Positions 7,273 to 16,918 of a DNA stretch of 64,000 nt are shown piece after piece. Source of the stretch: Hymenobacter guriensis (GTDB lineage Bacteria; Bacteroidota; Bacteroidia; Cytophagales; Hymenobacteraceae); the NCBI RefSeq assembly GCF_015773195.1, contig NZ_JADWYK010000001.1:248001-312000 (forward strand), read 5' to 3'. Under the pieces are notes generated by a model that searched no databases, was not told where the DNA came from, and worked only from the letters and a program-made list of their open reading frames with translations. Made by a program: the position numbers and the translations under genes. The stretch's first letter is position 1; the number at the start of each line of letters is the position of its first letter.

Positions 7273-7715
7273 AAAGTCTCGTAATTACACCTTCTGTAAA
7301 GAGCAAACACTTATAGCAAGCTAGTTTGTTAACGGCAATATAATAGGATAACGCTAGCTGAGCTATCGGGCTAGCGCCATTATAGCCTATAGCGGATACC
7401 TTACTTCTTCATCCCATGTATGCCAAGAAGTAAAATAACCCCTCATGTTCTCTCCTTAATACTTAACGACACCTATACAAAATGTATAACACTGTAGGTC
7501 CGCCACTCTCTGCCCCGCTGGCAGTAAACCCTCCCCGCAGAACTCCCCCAAAAGTCAGTCCGACCGAATGAAGCCGCACATACCCCGGCAAAATGACAAT
7601 GTGTCACGAAAAAGGCGGGGTTTGGTGGCTGGTACGCGTCTTGTAATTCCCCCGGCGTGAGTGCTTCGGCGCTCCTGAACCTGACACCTCAACACCCTAA
7701 CGATACTCCTGAACA
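7273..7715. promoter_or_regulatory. Gene-free upstream region of dnaK
   Basis: This 443-bp gap separates the orphan gene from dnaK. The left part (to about 7500) is AT-rich like the orphan gene and holds an imperfect palindrome, CGCTAGC...GCTAGCG, at 7352-7376. The right part is GC-rich. Near dnaK there is a small UUCG-type hairpin, GAGTGC-TTCG-GCGCTC, at about 7660-7675. The repressor element CIRCE (TTAGCACTC-N9-GAGTGCTAA) is not present. I cannot place the heat-shock promoter with confidence. Confidence 0.4.
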
Positions 7716-9662
7716 ATGGGAAAAATAATTGGTATTGACCTCGGCACCACCAACTCCTGCGTGGCCGTAATGGAAGGCAACGAGCCGGTGGTGATTCCAA
7801 ATAGCGAAGGCCGCCGCACGACTCCGTCGATTGTAGCGTTCCTCGACAACGGTAAAGGCGAGCGTAAAGTAGGTGACCCGGCTAAGCGTCAGGCCATTAC
7901 CAACCCGCACAACACCATCCAGTCGATCAAGCGTTTCATGGGCCGCAACTTCTCGGAGGTTTCCGAAGAAGCCAAGCACGTGGCCTATGCCCTGGGCAGC
8001 GGCTCCAACAATACGGTTGGCGTGAAAATCGGTGACCGGCAGTACACGCCCCAGGAGATTTCGGCCATGGTCCTGCAGAAAATGAAGCAGACCGCCGAAG
8101 ACTACCTCGGCCAGCCCGTGACGGAAGCCGTTATTACGGTACCCGCTTACTTCAACGACGCCCAGCGCCAAGCCACTAAAGAAGCCGGTGCCATTGCCGG
8201 CCTCGATGTGAAGCGCATCATCAACGAGCCCACGGCGGCTGCCCTGGCGTATGGCCTCGACAAAGACCACTCGAACCACAAAGTAGCCGTGTATGACCTC
8301 GGCGGTGGTACGTTCGATATTTCGATTCTGGAGCTGGACAACGGCGTATTCGAAGTACTGAGCACCAACGGGGATACCCACCTCGGCGGCGACGACTTCG
8401 ACCAGGTTATCATCAACTTCCTCGCCGAGACGTTCTCTTCGGAAAACGAAGGTCTTGACCTGCGCAAGGATGCTATGGCCCTGCAGCGCCTGAAAGAAGC
8501 TGCTGAGAAAGCCAAAGTAGAGCTGTCGTCTTCGACGGAAACGGAAATCAACCTGCCCTACATCACCGCTACGGCCTCGGGCCCCAAGCACCTGGTGGTG
8601 AAACTGAGCCGCTCGAAGTTCGAGCAGCTGGCCGACTCGCTGATTCGTCGCTCGATGGAGCCAGTGAAAAAGGCCCTGCAGGACGCTGGCCTGAGCACTT
8701 CCGACATCAATGATGTGATTCTGGTAGGTGGCTCGACCCGCATTCCGCGCATCCAGGAAGAAGTTGAGAAGTTCTTCGGCAAGAAGCCTTCGAAGGGCGT
8801 AAACCCCGACGAAGTAGTAGCTGTGGGTGCTGCCATCCAGGGCGGTGTACTGACTGGTGAAGTGAAGGACGTGCTCCTGCTCGACGTAACTCCGCTGAGC
8901 CTCGGCATTGAGACGATGGGCGGCGTGATGACCAAGCTCATCGAGTCAAACACCACGATTCCGACCAAGAAGTCTGAGACGTTCTCGACGGCTTCCGACA
9001 ACCAGCCTTCCGTGGAAATCCACGTGTTGCAGGGTGAGCGGCCCATGGCTTCGCAGAACCGCACCATCGGCAAGTTCCACCTCGACTCGATTCCGCCCGC
9101 ACCCCGCGGCGTTCCGCAGATCGAAGTAACCTTTGACATTGATGCCAACGGCATTCTGCACGTAACGGCCAAGGACAAAGGCACCGGCAAGGAGCAGAAA
9201 ATCCGCATCGAGGCCTCCTCGGGCCTCTCGGATGCCGACATTGAGCGGATGCGCCAGGAAGCCCAGGCCAACGCCGAAGCAGATAAGGCTGAGCGTGAGA
9301 AAATCGAGAAAGTCAACCAGGCCGACTCGATGATCTTCCAGACCGAAAAGCAGCTGCAGGAGTACGGCGACAAGCTGAGCGGCGGCAACAAAACGGCCGT
9401 GGAAAGCGCCCTGGCCGACCTCAAGAAAGCCCACGAGAGCAAGGACCTCGGGCAGATTGATACGGCCATGGCCGCCATCAACGCGGCCTGGCAGGCTGCC
9501 TCGCAGGAAATGTATGCCCAGAGCGGCCCTGCTGGCCAGCCTGGCGCGGAAGGTGGCAACCCCTTCGGTGGTGCCGGCCAACCCGGCGGCAACGGCCAGC
9601 AAGGTGCCGGCCACGACAACGTGACCGACGTGGACTACGAAGAAGTAGACGGCCAGAAGTAA
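7716..9662 (+). CDS. dnaK: Molecular chaperone DnaK (Hsp70)
   Basis: A 648-residue Hsp70 of normal length. It binds and releases unfolded segments under ATP control with DnaJ and GrpE in the cytoplasm. Residues 1-385 form the ATPase domain: phosphate loop [13 protein letters not shown] at the start, [15 protein letters not shown] around 195, and [11 protein letters not shown] around 340. The linker [16 protein letters not shown] leads into the beta-sandwich peptide-binding domain. The lid is rich in charged residues and the Gly/Gln-rich tail ends in [11 protein letters not shown], a common DnaK C-terminus. It stands alone; dnaJ and grpE are not adjacent. A strong terminator follows 19 nt after the stop. 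Confidence 0.98.
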   Translation: MGKIIGIDLGTTNSCVAVMEGNEPVVIPNSEGRRTTPSIVAFLDNGKGERKVGDPAKRQAITNPHNTIQSIKRFMGRNFSEVSEEAKHVAYALGSGSNNTVGVKIGDRQYTPQEISAMVLQKMKQTAEDYLGQPVTEAVITVPAYFNDAQRQATKEAGAIAGLDVKRIINEPTAAALAYGLDKDHSNHKVAVYDLGGGTFDISILELDNGVFEVLSTNGDTHLGGDDFDQVIINFLAETFSSENEGLDLRKDAMALQRLKEAAEKAKVELSSSTETEINLPYITATASGPKHLVVKLSRSKFEQLADSLIRRSMEPVKKALQDAGLSTSDINDVILVGGSTRIPRIQEEVEKFFGKKPSKGVNPDEVVAVGAAIQGGVLTGEVKDVLLLDVTPLSLGIETMGGVMTKLIESNTTIPTKKSETFSTASDNQPSVEIHVLQGERPMASQNRTIGKFHLDSIPPAPRGVPQIEVTFDIDANGILHVTAKDKGTGKEQKIRIEASSGLSDADIERMRQEAQANAEADKAEREKIEKVNQADSMIFQTEKQLQEYGDKLSGGNKTAVESALADLKKAHESKDLGQIDTAMAAINAAWQAASQEMYAQSGPAGQPGAEGGNPFGGAGQPGGNGQQGAGHDNVTDVDYEEVDGQK

Positions 9663-9680
9663 TTGGCTGATCTGAAGTAA

Positions 9681-9718
9681 AAAAGGCCCGGCAGAAGTTC
9701 TGCCGGGCCTTTTTTTTA
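9681..9718 (+). terminator. Rho-independent terminator of dnaK
   Basis: AAAAGGCCCGGCAGA and its complement form a 15-bp stem with a 3-nt loop, followed by a run of T. The A-tract before the stem could make it work in both directions. Confidence 0.92.
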
Positions 9719-9728
9719 AGTTTGGGGC

Positions 9729-10439
9729 ATGATATCTTTACATGCCGCGCTGGCTGCGTTGATAACTATGGTACTGCCAGCACCCACCGGATTCAACTTA
9801 GACTTCAAGCCAGGGGTTACCTTGCCGGTAGCAGACTCTACCCATTTTCCGGCTACGTATGCAACGGCTTTGCCTACGCCTACCCCCGAACGGTGGGAAC
9901 AGGACTACGGCCGGTATGAGCGGTTTCTGAGGCCCGAAATAAAAAAGACCCAGCAGGGCCTATCATTTGTCAAAGACGGGGTGCACACGTGGTGGGTAGC
10001 CAACTCAGCGCGCCCGCACGCCCAGCTCGACACCACAACCCGCATAGCGGATGCAACCCGCCTACCTGGCAACTGGCGCAGCCTGGCTAATCGGGTAGTC
10101 GTGCACATCGACTCCTTTTCAGTTGCCGAACAGAAGTTTTACCGCAAGGCCACGGTACACGACCTACCCGGTACCGTAACGCTTAACATTACTAACCAGA
10201 AGTTTAGTCTGCAAGCCGATGAACCCAAAGCCAAACGCCTGACGCGCAACTATGCCCTTGTTGGCCAACGCTACTTATTGCTGTTTGGGGCTCTTCGAGC
10301 GGCGGGCAGTGTGGCCCAGGTGGGCCTAGATACGGAAGGCCGCTTGGTGCTGCATACCTGCTCCGTTACAGAGCGGAAAGTGCCGGGCCGCTACTTAACG
10401 TACCAAACCGTCCTGCATCAGTCTATTTTCACTCGTTAG
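9729..10439 (+). CDS. Hypothetical protein, possibly exported
   Basis: A 236-residue protein without a family I recognise. The first ~17 residues (MISLHAALAALITMVLP) form a short hydrophobic segment that could be a signal peptide, although it lacks the usual basic N-terminus. The body has scattered aromatic and basic residues and alternating hydrophobic patterns suggestive of a beta-rich fold. The start at 9729 lies just 11 nt after the dnaK terminator, so its promoter must overlap the end of the dnaK unit or the true start is further in. An FAD monooxygenase gene follows 46 nt downstream on the same strand. Function unknown. Confidence 0.6.
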   Translation: MISLHAALAALITMVLPAPTGFNLDFKPGVTLPVADSTHFPATYATALPTPTPERWEQDYGRYERFLRPEIKKTQQGLSFVKDGVHTWWVANSARPHAQLDTTTRIADATRLPGNWRSLANRVVVHIDSFSVAEQKFYRKATVHDLPGTVTLNITNQKFSLQADEPKAKRLTRNYALVGQRYLLLFGALRAAGSVAQVGLDTEGRLVLHTCSVTERKVPGRYLTYQTVLHQSIFTR

Positions 10440-10485
10440 CTAGGCGCGTTCACGACACATTACGCATCCTTTTGCTTTACCTGGA

Positions 10486-11634
10486 ATGGCGCATTTCCTT
10501 ATCATCGGTGGCGGCATAGCTGGGCTGGCCACGGCCCAGGCGCTGCTCCAGCAGCAGCACCAGGTTCAGGTAGTGGAAGCAGCGGCCGAGCTGCGCGAAG
10601 TGGGCGCGGGTGTGGTGCTGGGCGCCAACGCCATGCGCGCCCTCGACCGGCTGGGCCTGCACGACACAGTACACCAACAGGGGTTTGCTGTAACGGGCAT
10701 CGGGCTGCTGGATGAGTTCGGCCGCGACCTGAACGCCATCGACACCCGCCCATTCACCGAGCGGGTCGGCTACGACAACCTGGCTATTCACCGGGCCGAG
10801 CTGCAGCGCCTGCTGCTGGCGGCGCTGCCGGCGGGCATCGTGCAGCTGGGTAAGCGCCTGGCTCGCTTCGAGCAAACGGTCACACAGGTCACCGCCTATT
10901 TTGAAGATGGCAGCCACCTGACCGCCGATGCGCTGCTGGCCGCCGACGGCATCAACTCCCGGGTACGGCGGCAGCTACTGCCCGGGAGCAAGCCGCGCTA
11001 CGCGGGCTATACCTGCTGGCGGGGTGTGGTAGATGCCGCTGTCCTGCAGCTGCCGGCCGGCCGTACCACCGAAACCTGGGGCCGCGCCGGCCGCTTCGGC
11101 ATGGTACCGCTGGGCAACGGGCAGGTGTACTGGTTTGCCTGCGTCAACAGCCCCGAGGCACGCAGCGCCCACTTCCGCGCCTTTCGCGTGGCCGATCTAC
11201 AGCGGCAGTTTGCCGGCTACCACGCCCCTATTCCGCAGCTGCTGGCTTTGACGACAGACGAACAAGTACTCTGGGGCGACATTCTGGACCTGAAACCGCT
11301 CCGCCAGTTCCATTTTGGCCGGGTGCTGCTTATCGGTGACGCGGCCCACGCCACCACGCCGAACATGGGCCAGGGTGCCGGCCAGGCGGTGGAAGATGCC
11401 GCCGCGCTGGCGTCATGCCTGGCTTCTACTGATTCACTGGAAGCGGCGTTTCAGCGGTTTGACCAGCGCCGCCGGCGGCGCACTGCGCGCATCATCACGC
11501 AGTCGTGGCAGCTGGGGAAAGCCGCCCAGCTTACCAATCTGGTGCTGGTGAAGCTGCGCAACGCCGTGATGCGTGCCCTGCCCAGCCGCCTGAACGAGCA
11601 GCAGATGGCTTTTCTCTATGAGGAGGGCGAGTAG
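10486..11634 (+). CDS. FAD-dependent monooxygenase (class A flavin hydroxylase)
   Basis: A 382-residue flavoprotein hydroxylase of the salicylate/urate hydroxylase group. These use NAD(P)H and O2 to hydroxylate an aromatic or heterocyclic substrate. Motifs: GxGxxG-type FAD site LIIGGGIAGLATAQ at 5-18, the ADGINSRVR (DG) motif near 155, and the second FAD motif LLIGDAAHATTPNMGQGA near 283. The VGAGVVLGANAM segment near residue 38 resembles the FAD-dependent urate hydroxylase HpxO, but no purine-catabolic neighbours are present, so the substrate is open. The protein is cytoplasmic. The aminotransferase gene begins immediately downstream, so the two may be co-transcribed. Confidence 0.88.
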   Translation: MAHFLIIGGGIAGLATAQALLQQQHQVQVVEAAAELREVGAGVVLGANAMRALDRLGLHDTVHQQGFAVTGIGLLDEFGRDLNAIDTRPFTERVGYDNLAIHRAELQRLLLAALPAGIVQLGKRLARFEQTVTQVTAYFEDGSHLTADALLAADGINSRVRRQLLPGSKPRYAGYTCWRGVVDAAVLQLPAGRTTETWGRAGRFGMVPLGNGQVYWFACVNSPEARSAHFRAFRVADLQRQFAGYHAPIPQLLALTTDEQVLWGDILDLKPLRQFHFGRVLLIGDAAHATTPNMGQGAGQAVEDAAALASCLASTDSLEAAFQRFDQRRRRRTARIITQSWQLGKAAQLTNLVLVKLRNAVMRALPSRLNEQQMAFLYEEGE

Positions 11635-11688
11635 CTATTCGTGCCGCAACGCGTTTCTTTGCCCGGAACTCTGTCTTACCCTTTGCCG

Positions 11689-12795
11689 ATGCGTATTCCC
11701 TTCCAGTCTTTTACCGCCCAGAATGCCCGCGTTCGGGAGGCCACCCTGGCGGCCATGACGCGGGTATTCGACTCGGAGTGGTATGTGCTGGGCGAGGAGG
11801 TGCGGGCGTTTGAGGCGGAGTACGCTGCCTTCTCCCACACGGCGCACTGCGTGGGCGTGAGTAGTGGCCTCGCGGCCCTGCACCTGGCGCTGCTGGCCCT
11901 GGGCATTGGCCCCGGCGACGAGGTGCTGGTGCCCAGCAACGCTTATGTGGCTACCTGGCTGGCCGTGTCGTACGTGGGTGCCACCATAGTGCCCGTAGAG
12001 CCCGATGCCGCTACCGGCAACCTGAATCCGGCGTTGTTGGCGGCCGCTATTACGCCGCGTACCCGCGCTATCATGCCGGTGCATCTCTACGGGCAGGCCT
12101 GTGATATGGCAGCCATTATACAGGTAGCGCGGGCGCACAACCTTTGGGTGGTGGAAGACAATGCCCAGGCCCACGGGGCTACCAGTCAAGGCCAGCCGAC
12201 GGGTTCCTTTGGGCACCTGAACGCCACTAGCTTCTACCCCACCAAAAACCTCGGCGCCCTCGGCGACGCCGGCGCCCTTACTACGAATGATGCCGCGCTG
12301 GTTGAGCAGTTGCGTGTGCTGCGCAACTACGGTTCCCGCCAGAAATATCAGAACGAAGTTATTGGCCAGAACGCCCGGCTGGATGAGCTGCAGGCTGCTA
12401 TTCTGCGCGTGAAGCTGGTCCACCTGCATTTCTGGACGCAGCAGCGCCAGCAGCTGGCCGCCTGGTACGATGCCGGGCTGGCCGATATTGCCTGGCTGCA
12501 CCGGCCGTATTGCCTGCCTTCTTCCACGCACGTTTATCACCTGTACGTGGTGCGCACGTCCCATCGTGATGCCCTGCAGCAGCACTTGGCGGCCCACGGC
12601 ATCGGCACGGCTGTTCATTACCCGGTGCCGCCGCATCTGCAGCCGGCCTACCAGCATCTGGGCTTCTCCCAAGGTCAGTTCCCCATTGCCGAGCAGTTGG
12701 CCGCCACCTGTCTCAGCCTCCCGCTTTGGCCCGGCATGACGGAAGCGCAGGTAACCGAGGTATGCCAGACGATACGGGAGTTTAAGCCGTCATGA
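11689..12795 (+). CDS. DegT/DnrJ/EryC1/StrS-family PLP aminotransferase
   Basis: A 368-residue sugar aminotransferase-type protein that transfers an amino group to a nucleotide-linked keto-sugar. The PLP lysine is Lys186 in [12 protein letters not shown]; other family landmarks are [13 protein letters not shown] (55-67), VIVPVEPD-like strands, [11 protein letters not shown] (154-164) and [14 protein letters not shown] at 11641 is in frame but would add a 16-residue extension with no counterpart in the family; MRIPFQSF is the usual beginning. Likely roles are deoxyamino-sugar synthesis for surface polysaccharide, though no nucleotide-sugar genes lie adjacent. The stop is followed by a GC-rich hairpin and a convergent gene. 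Confidence 0.9.
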   Translation: MRIPFQSFTAQNARVREATLAAMTRVFDSEWYVLGEEVRAFEAEYAAFSHTAHCVGVSSGLAALHLALLALGIGPGDEVLVPSNAYVATWLAVSYVGATIVPVEPDAATGNLNPALLAAAITPRTRAIMPVHLYGQACDMAAIIQVARAHNLWVVEDNAQAHGATSQGQPTGSFGHLNATSFYPTKNLGALGDAGALTTNDAALVEQLRVLRNYGSRQKYQNEVIGQNARLDELQAAILRVKLVHLHFWTQQRQQLAAWYDAGLADIAWLHRPYCLPSSTHVYHLYVVRTSHRDALQQHLAAHGIGTAVHYPVPPHLQPAYQHLGFSQGQFPIAEQLAATCLSLPLWPGMTEAQVTEVCQTIREFKPS

Positions 12796-12798
12796 AGT

Positions 12799-12880
12799 AG
12801 GGTGCGGGGCCTGCCCCCGCCCGTGGCTGCACGAGTTTCCGAGCGGCGCAAACGATGGGCGGGGGCATACCCCACACCCT
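12799..12880. repeat. GC-rich inverted repeat between convergent genes
   Basis: Left arm 12799-12824 (AGGGTGCGGGG...GCCCCCGCCC) pairs with right arm 12855-12880 (GGGCGGGGGC...CCCCACACCCT). Shorter outer words ATGAAGT (12792-12798) and ACTTCAT (12894-12900) extend the symmetry. It sits between the ends of two convergent genes and could terminate both transcripts, but there is no T-run. It may also be a copy of a dispersed repeat. Confidence 0.7.
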
Positions 12881-12930
12881 CCCACGTTTTCGAACTTCAT
12901 TTGGTGACGAGGATAGAAAGCGGCGGCTGC

Positions 12931-14082
12931 TTACGTCGTCAGCTCCTTTTTGGGCTGGGGGTTGCTGGCTTCGTCTTCTTCCTCCTCGTTTTCCTCCTCG
13001 AAGCCTTCCCGGATTTTTTCCAGGGCTTCTTCGTGGTCACTGGCATCAGCTTCTTCTGCGTTTTCCTCCTGAATAACCTTGTGGGCGGGTTCGTAGCTGA
13101 GCTTGATGTAGATGGGAAAATGGTCGGAGCCCACGTAGGGCAGGCGCTCCATATCGTCTACCTTGAAGTGCGGCGACACAAACACGTGGTCGAGGGGCCA
13201 GCGCATCAGGCGGTAATCGGCGTGGAAGGTAGGCAGCAGCCCGCGGCCCACGCGGGGGTCGAGCAGGCCGCTTATGCGCCGGAACAGCTCAGACGTGTGC
13301 GACCAGGCCACATCGTTCATATCCCCGAACACGATGGTCGGCTCGTCTTTGCGGTCAATTTCTTTGCCTACCAGCAGCAGCTCAGCGTCGCGCTTGGTGC
13401 TGGTTTTGGATTCCTGGGGCGCTGGCGGCTTGGGGTGAAGCCCATAGATGCGCACCCGCGTTTTCGTGCCCGGCAAATCCACGTAGGTATGGATGGACGG
13501 AATGTCGTCGTCGAGTAAGTACTTAATCGTGCAGTTTTCCAGCGGCAGGCGCGAGAAGAACAGCAGGCCGTAGGTATTGTCTAAGGGCTCGTGGCAGGTG
13601 TAGGGGTGGGTTTTTTCGAGCGGGCGCAGCTGATTCAGCCACCACTCGTCCGTTTCCACCGCCATGATAATATCTGGGTCCGCTTCCTGAATAACGGCCA
13701 GGGCACGGGGCCCCTGCTTGTTGAACTGCAGCACGTTCATCATCACCAAACTCAGGTGCCCCTGGCTGGCTTTGGCCGTGCTGTCGCCCACCTGCTTGCG
13801 AACCAGCGGCGTGTAGGGCATAATGCGAAACACCTGGTAGCCCACCACCACGGCCAGCATCCCCAGAAGCGTGAGGCCCCAGTAGCCGGGCAGCCGGTGC
13901 CATTTCAGCGCCAGGCCGGCCAGCAGCACCAGCAGCGTAACGCCCACAATCTGCAGGCGCGGAAAGTCGCAGATACGAATCCACCACGCGGTTTGGCGCA
14001 GCAGCGGCAGCAGCGTCGCCACTACGGCTGCCACTGCGAGCAGCAGCGTCAGCGCATGCAATACAATCAGCCAGACCGGCAT
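12931..14082 (-). CDS. Membrane-anchored endonuclease/exonuclease/phosphatase family protein
   Basis: A 383-residue protein starting at the ATG at 14082 (MPVWLIVLHAL); a longer frame opens at 14157 but adds 25 residues with no signal character. Three hydrophobic helices occupy roughly residues 1-95. The rest is an EEP (DNase I-like) domain with MMNVLQFN, the metal-site Glu in IIMAVETDEWW, YGLLFFSRLPL, FGDMNDVAW and the C-terminal SDHFPIYI histidine motif. Such domains cleave phosphodiesters in nucleic acids, lipids or phosphoinositides; the substrate is unknown here. The C-terminal ~55 residues are strikingly acidic (Glu/Asp runs) and then end in a basic PKKELTT tail. The catalytic domain probably faces the periplasm. 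Confidence 0.85.
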   Translation of the reverse strand: MPVWLIVLHALTLLLAVAAVVATLLPLLRQTAWWIRICDFPRLQIVGVTLLVLLAGLALKWHRLPGYWGLTLLGMLAVVVGYQVFRIMPYTPLVRKQVGDSTAKASQGHLSLVMMNVLQFNKQGPRALAVIQEADPDIIMAVETDEWWLNQLRPLEKTHPYTCHEPLDNTYGLLFFSRLPLENCTIKYLLDDDIPSIHTYVDLPGTKTRVRIYGLHPKPPAPQESKTSTKRDAELLLVGKEIDRKDEPTIVFGDMNDVAWSHTSELFRRISGLLDPRVGRGLLPTFHADYRLMRWPLDHVFVSPHFKVDDMERLPYVGSDHFPIYIKLSYEPAHKVIQEENAEEADASDHEEALEKIREGFEEENEEEEDEASNPQPKKELTT

Positions 14083-14105
14083 AGAACTAAAATCAGGCAC
14101 AAGCA

Positions 14106-14205
14106 GTGAATGAGAGGATGAAGGAATGAGTGAGGTACCGGTGTAGTGACGAGGCAAAGCAGCCCGCTGGCTTCTTCCCCTGATTCACGCACTTACTCAT
14201 TCTCC
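14106..14205. repeat. Imperfect inverted repeat upstream of the membrane EEP gene
   Basis: The words GTGAATGAGAGGATGAAGGA...GTGAG (14106-14134) recur in the opposite orientation as GATTCACGCACTTACTCATT...CTC (14182-14205). Complementarity is partial and the loop is about 50 nt. It lies between the start of the EEP gene and the end of purE, both on the minus strand. Confidence 0.45.
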
Positions 14206-14206
14206 T

Positions 14207-14767
14207 CTAGTCGTCGCTGAAGCCGCCTTTGCGCAGCTCCTCGATGGTGCGCATCACTTTATCCTTGAGCGAGGTGCGGTACTTCTCCAGTACGTCGGCC
14301 AGCCGGGCATTGCTCAAACCCAGAATTTGGGTGGCCAGCACGGCGGCGTTGGGCGCGCCATCAATAGAAACCGTAGCCACCGGCACACCAGCCGGCATTT
14401 GCAGCATCGACAGCACCGAATCCAGCCCCCGGATGGAGGTAGTGGAGTTGATGGGCACCCCGATAACCGGCAGCGTAGTAAAAGCGGCCACCATCCCGGG
14501 CAGGTGGGCCGCTCCGCCCCCGCCGGCAATAATCACGCGCAGGCCGCGCTTGCGGGCCGTTTCAGCGTACTCCACCAGGCGGTGCGGGGTGCGGTGCGCC
14601 GAAACCAGGGTAATTTCGAAGGGCACGCCAAACTGCCGCAGCAGCTCGGCCGCGCCGTTCATGATCTTCAGATCGGACTGAGAGCCCATAATGATGCCCA
14701 CAATGGGGCTGGCGTCGGGGGCAGCGGGCGAGTCGGCGGCCGAAGCCGCGGGGGGGTGGGTAGTCAT
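14207..14767 (-). CDS. purE: 5-(carboxyamino)imidazole ribonucleotide mutase PurE
   Basis: A 186-residue PurE that converts N5-CAIR to CAIR in de novo purine synthesis. Hallmarks are GIIMGSQSDL (phosphate-binding loop), VSAHRTPHRL (catalytic His), IIAGGGGAAHLPGM and VPINST. The core runs from about residue 22; the first 20 residues are a Ser/Ala/Pro-rich extension. Length is slightly above the usual 160-170 because of it. No purK is adjacent in this window. The protein is cytoplasmic and should be essential for purine prototrophy. It is transcribed divergently from marC. Confidence 0.96.
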   Translation of the reverse strand: MTTHPPAASAADSPAAPDASPIVGIIMGSQSDLKIMNGAAELLRQFGVPFEITLVSAHRTPHRLVEYAETARKRGLRVIIAGGGGAAHLPGMVAAFTTLPVIGVPINSTTSIRGLDSVLSMLQMPAGVPVATVSIDGAPNAAVLATQILGLSNARLADVLEKYRTSLKDKVMRTIEELRKGGFSDD

Positions 14768-14886
14768 GGAATCAGTAGCGGAAAATAGGAAGGCTCAACC
14801 GGCTTGGGCGGTTCTACGCGCCCGGGGCCCGGTGGTTGGCTCCTTAAACATAGCATTTTTCCTGTTTGCTGATTCTCAAAGGCTCG

Positions 14887-14894
14887 TACCTTTG
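14887..14894 (+). promoter_or_regulatory. Bacteroidota -7 box upstream of marC
   Basis: TACCTTTG matches the Bacteroidota -7 consensus TAnnTTTG. The marC ATG follows 28 nt downstream. No good -33 TTTG-like box is visible at the expected distance. Confidence 0.6.
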
Positions 14895-14922
14895 ATCTGC
14901 CTCCGCCTGACGCGCGCCGCCC

Positions 14923-15549
14923 ATGGAAATTCTGCTCGCCACGTTCACTACTCTGTTTTCCGTTGTGAATCCCTTCGGGGCCATGCCGGTATTTCTGACC
15001 CTTACCGAGGAAGACACGCCCCAGGAGCGTGCCAACATCGGCCTGAAAGCCTGCCTGTACATGATTGCGGTGCTCACCGTGTCGTTTGTGGCCGGGCAGT
15101 ACGTGCTCAATTTCTTTGGCATCAACATCCACCATCTGCGCATTGCGGGCGGCATTCTGCTGATGCGCTCGGCCTTCGACCTGCTCACGCCGGGCGGCAA
15201 CCGCGCCAAGGTTTCGGACGCCACGTTGGAGGAAAGCATGCACAAAAACGACATTTCGTTTACCCCGCTGGCCATGCCCATGCTCTCGGGGCCGGGCTCC
15301 ATGGCCGTGTGCATCGGCCTCTTTACGGAGCACCTCTCCTACCTCGATATGGGGTTGATCATCCTTGGGTTTGTGCTGGTGGCGCTGGCAGCTTATATCA
15401 TTCTGATGTCGTCGCTGCGGCTCACGCGGTTTCTGGGGCGGCCGGGCATGGCGGCCCTGGCGCGGATTATGGGCTTTATCACGCTGGCTATTGGGGTGAA
15501 TTTCCTGGCTACGGCCATCAAGGCGCTTTTTCCGGGCCTGACGCATTGA
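14923..15549 (+). CDS. marC: MarC/UPF0056 family integral membrane protein
   Basis: A 208-residue protein of about six transmembrane helices, the normal size for the family. Visible markers are FSVVNPFGAMPVFLTLTE at the N-terminus, a second helix pair around 45-85 with GGILLMRSAFDLL, the intracellular segment SFTPLAMPMLSGPGS and the C-terminal GVNFLATAIKAL helix. The family was once linked to antibiotic resistance through the mar region of E. coli; that link has not held up, and its molecular function is unknown. A TACCTTTG promoter box precedes it and an inverted repeat follows. Single-gene unit. Confidence 0.9.
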   Translation: MEILLATFTTLFSVVNPFGAMPVFLTLTEEDTPQERANIGLKACLYMIAVLTVSFVAGQYVLNFFGINIHHLRIAGGILLMRSAFDLLTPGGNRAKVSDATLEESMHKNDISFTPLAMPMLSGPGSMAVCIGLFTEHLSYLDMGLIILGFVLVALAAYIILMSSLRLTRFLGRPGMAALARIMGFITLAIGVNFLATAIKALFPGLTH

Positions 15550-15560
15550 GGTGATATAGT

Positions 15561-15625
15561 GAAATAGTGAGTTTGACGACCAATCCGCGCAATCTGAGCC
15601 GGTAGAACGTCAAACTCACCATTTC
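15561..15625. repeat. Inverted repeat between marC and hemE
   Basis: The arms 15561-15578 (GAAATAGTGAGTTTGACG) and 15608-15625 are complementary at 17 of 18 positions with a 29-nt loop. Related words (GTGATATAGTGAAATAG and CTATTTCAC) extend both sides. It could terminate marC, yet no T-run follows. Confidence 0.7.
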
Positions 15626-15649
15626 ACCAGCTTCCTATTTCACCGTTTG

Positions 15650-15657
15650 TACCTTTG
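15650..15657 (+). promoter_or_regulatory. Bacteroidota -7 box of hemE, very close to the start codon
   Basis: TACCTTTG matches TAnnTTTG exactly. Only 8 nt separate it from the ATG at 15666, so the transcript should have almost no leader. Confidence 0.65.
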
Positions 15658-15665
15658 CCCCGATT

Positions 15666-16712
15666 ATGCTGAAGAACGACCTCCTGCTCCGTGCCGCCCG
15701 CGGCGAAGATACCGAACGTACCCCCGTGTGGCTGATGCGCCAGGCGGGCCGCATCCTGCCCCAGTACCGCGCCCTGCGGGGTCGCCTGAGCGGCTTCAAA
15801 GAGCTGGTGGAAACGCCCGAGCTGGCTGCCGAAGTCACCATTCAGCCGGTGGATGCCTTGGACGTGGACGCGGCCATCATCTTCTCCGACATTCTGGTGG
15901 TGCCCGAGGCCATGGGCCTCACCTACGAAATGGTGGAAGCCCGCGGCCCGCTGTTTCCGCAAACTGTGCAGTCGCGCCACGATGTAAACCGCCTGCGCAT
16001 TGCCGACCCCGAGGAGCACCTGGGTTACGTGCTGGAAGCCATCCGCGTGACCAAGCGCAGCCTCAACGGGCGCGTACCGCTTATCGGCTTTGCCGGCGCC
16101 CCGTGGACGATTCTGGCTTACATGGTAGAGGGCCACGGCTCCAAAACCTTCAGCAAGGCCCGCCGCCTGCTCTACACCGACCCGCAGCTGGCCCACGAAC
16201 TCCTGCGCAAGATTACCGCCACCACCATTTCCTACCTGCAGGCCCAGGTAGAAGCCGGCGCCAACCTCATTCAGGTATTCGACTCCTGGGCCGGCATCCT
16301 GCCGCCCCACCATTATCAGGAGTTCAGTACGCGCTACATTCGCGAAATCTGCGAGGCCCTGCCCACCGTGCCCGTAACGGTTTTTGCCAAGGGCGCCTTC
16401 TTTGCCGTGCCCGAGTTTGCCACGCTGCCCTGCCGCACCATCGGACTCGACTGGAACGAGGACCCGCGGGCCGTGCGCGCCGCCATCGGCGACGGCAAAA
16501 CCCTGCAAGGCAACCTCGACCCATGCGCCCTCTATGGCACGCCGGAGCAGGTGCAGCACGCCACCATTCAGATGCTGCGCCGCTTTGGGCCCCAGCGTCA
16601 CATTGCCAACCTGGGCCACGGCGTGTACCCCGACACCAATCCCGATAACGTGAAGGTGTTCATCGAAACCGTGAAAGAGTTTAGCGCTCTGGCCCGCGAA
16701 GGCCAAATTTAA
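15666..16712 (+). CDS. hemE: Uroporphyrinogen decarboxylase
   Basis: A 348-residue HemE that removes the four acetate carboxyls of uroporphyrinogen III to give coproporphyrinogen III in haem synthesis. The signature [16 protein letters not shown] near residue 20 and the second signature [16 protein letters not shown] near 140 are both intact; the catalytic Asp lies in [14 protein letters not shown]. The C-terminal [15 protein letters not shown] is also typical. Length is normal. The ATG at 15666 fits the family N-terminus and lies 8 nt after a TACCTTTG box, suggesting a nearly leaderless mRNA. It is a single gene with a terminator downstream. Confidence 0.98.
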   Translation: MLKNDLLLRAARGEDTERTPVWLMRQAGRILPQYRALRGRLSGFKELVETPELAAEVTIQPVDALDVDAAIIFSDILVVPEAMGLTYEMVEARGPLFPQTVQSRHDVNRLRIADPEEHLGYVLEAIRVTKRSLNGRVPLIGFAGAPWTILAYMVEGHGSKTFSKARRLLYTDPQLAHELLRKITATTISYLQAQVEAGANLIQVFDSWAGILPPHHYQEFSTRYIREICEALPTVPVTVFAKGAFFAVPEFATLPCRTIGLDWNEDPRAVRAAIGDGKTLQGNLDPCALYGTPEQVQHATIQMLRRFGPQRHIANLGHGVYPDTNPDNVKVFIETVKEFSALAREGQI

Positions 16713-16777
16713 AGCTTCATAGTGAGGCAGAGCCGATGCCATCCGTCCTCTGCGAAGTAGGAAATGTCCTTTACCAG

Positions 16778-16814
16778 AAAGCCCCTGACGTTCGTGCTGA
16801 CGTCAGGGGCTTTT
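16778..16814 (+). terminator. Terminator downstream of hemE
   Basis: AAAGCCCCTGACGT (16778-16791) and its complement (16800-16813) form a stem with an 8-nt loop, followed by a short T-run. The stretch from here to 16918 contains no gene. Confidence 0.85.
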
Positions 16815-16918
16815 CACATTCTAGGCCTTGTTACGTTGCTCAAGACGGATGGCTTTGGATACTGGCTTGATGCACCACATACCTCACAATGACAGGAAGC
16901 TCTTTGGACAGCCACAGC

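Noticed and set aside
7640..7680. Possible CIRCE heat-shock operator before dnaK
   Set aside because: GAGTGC-TTCG-GCGCTC forms a hairpin, but the TTAGCACTC-N9-GAGTGCTAA element is absent.
8558..9619. Long minus-strand frame opposite dnaK
   Set aside because: It is the usual antisense shadow of a GC-rich, codon-biased gene; dnaK is certain on the plus strand.
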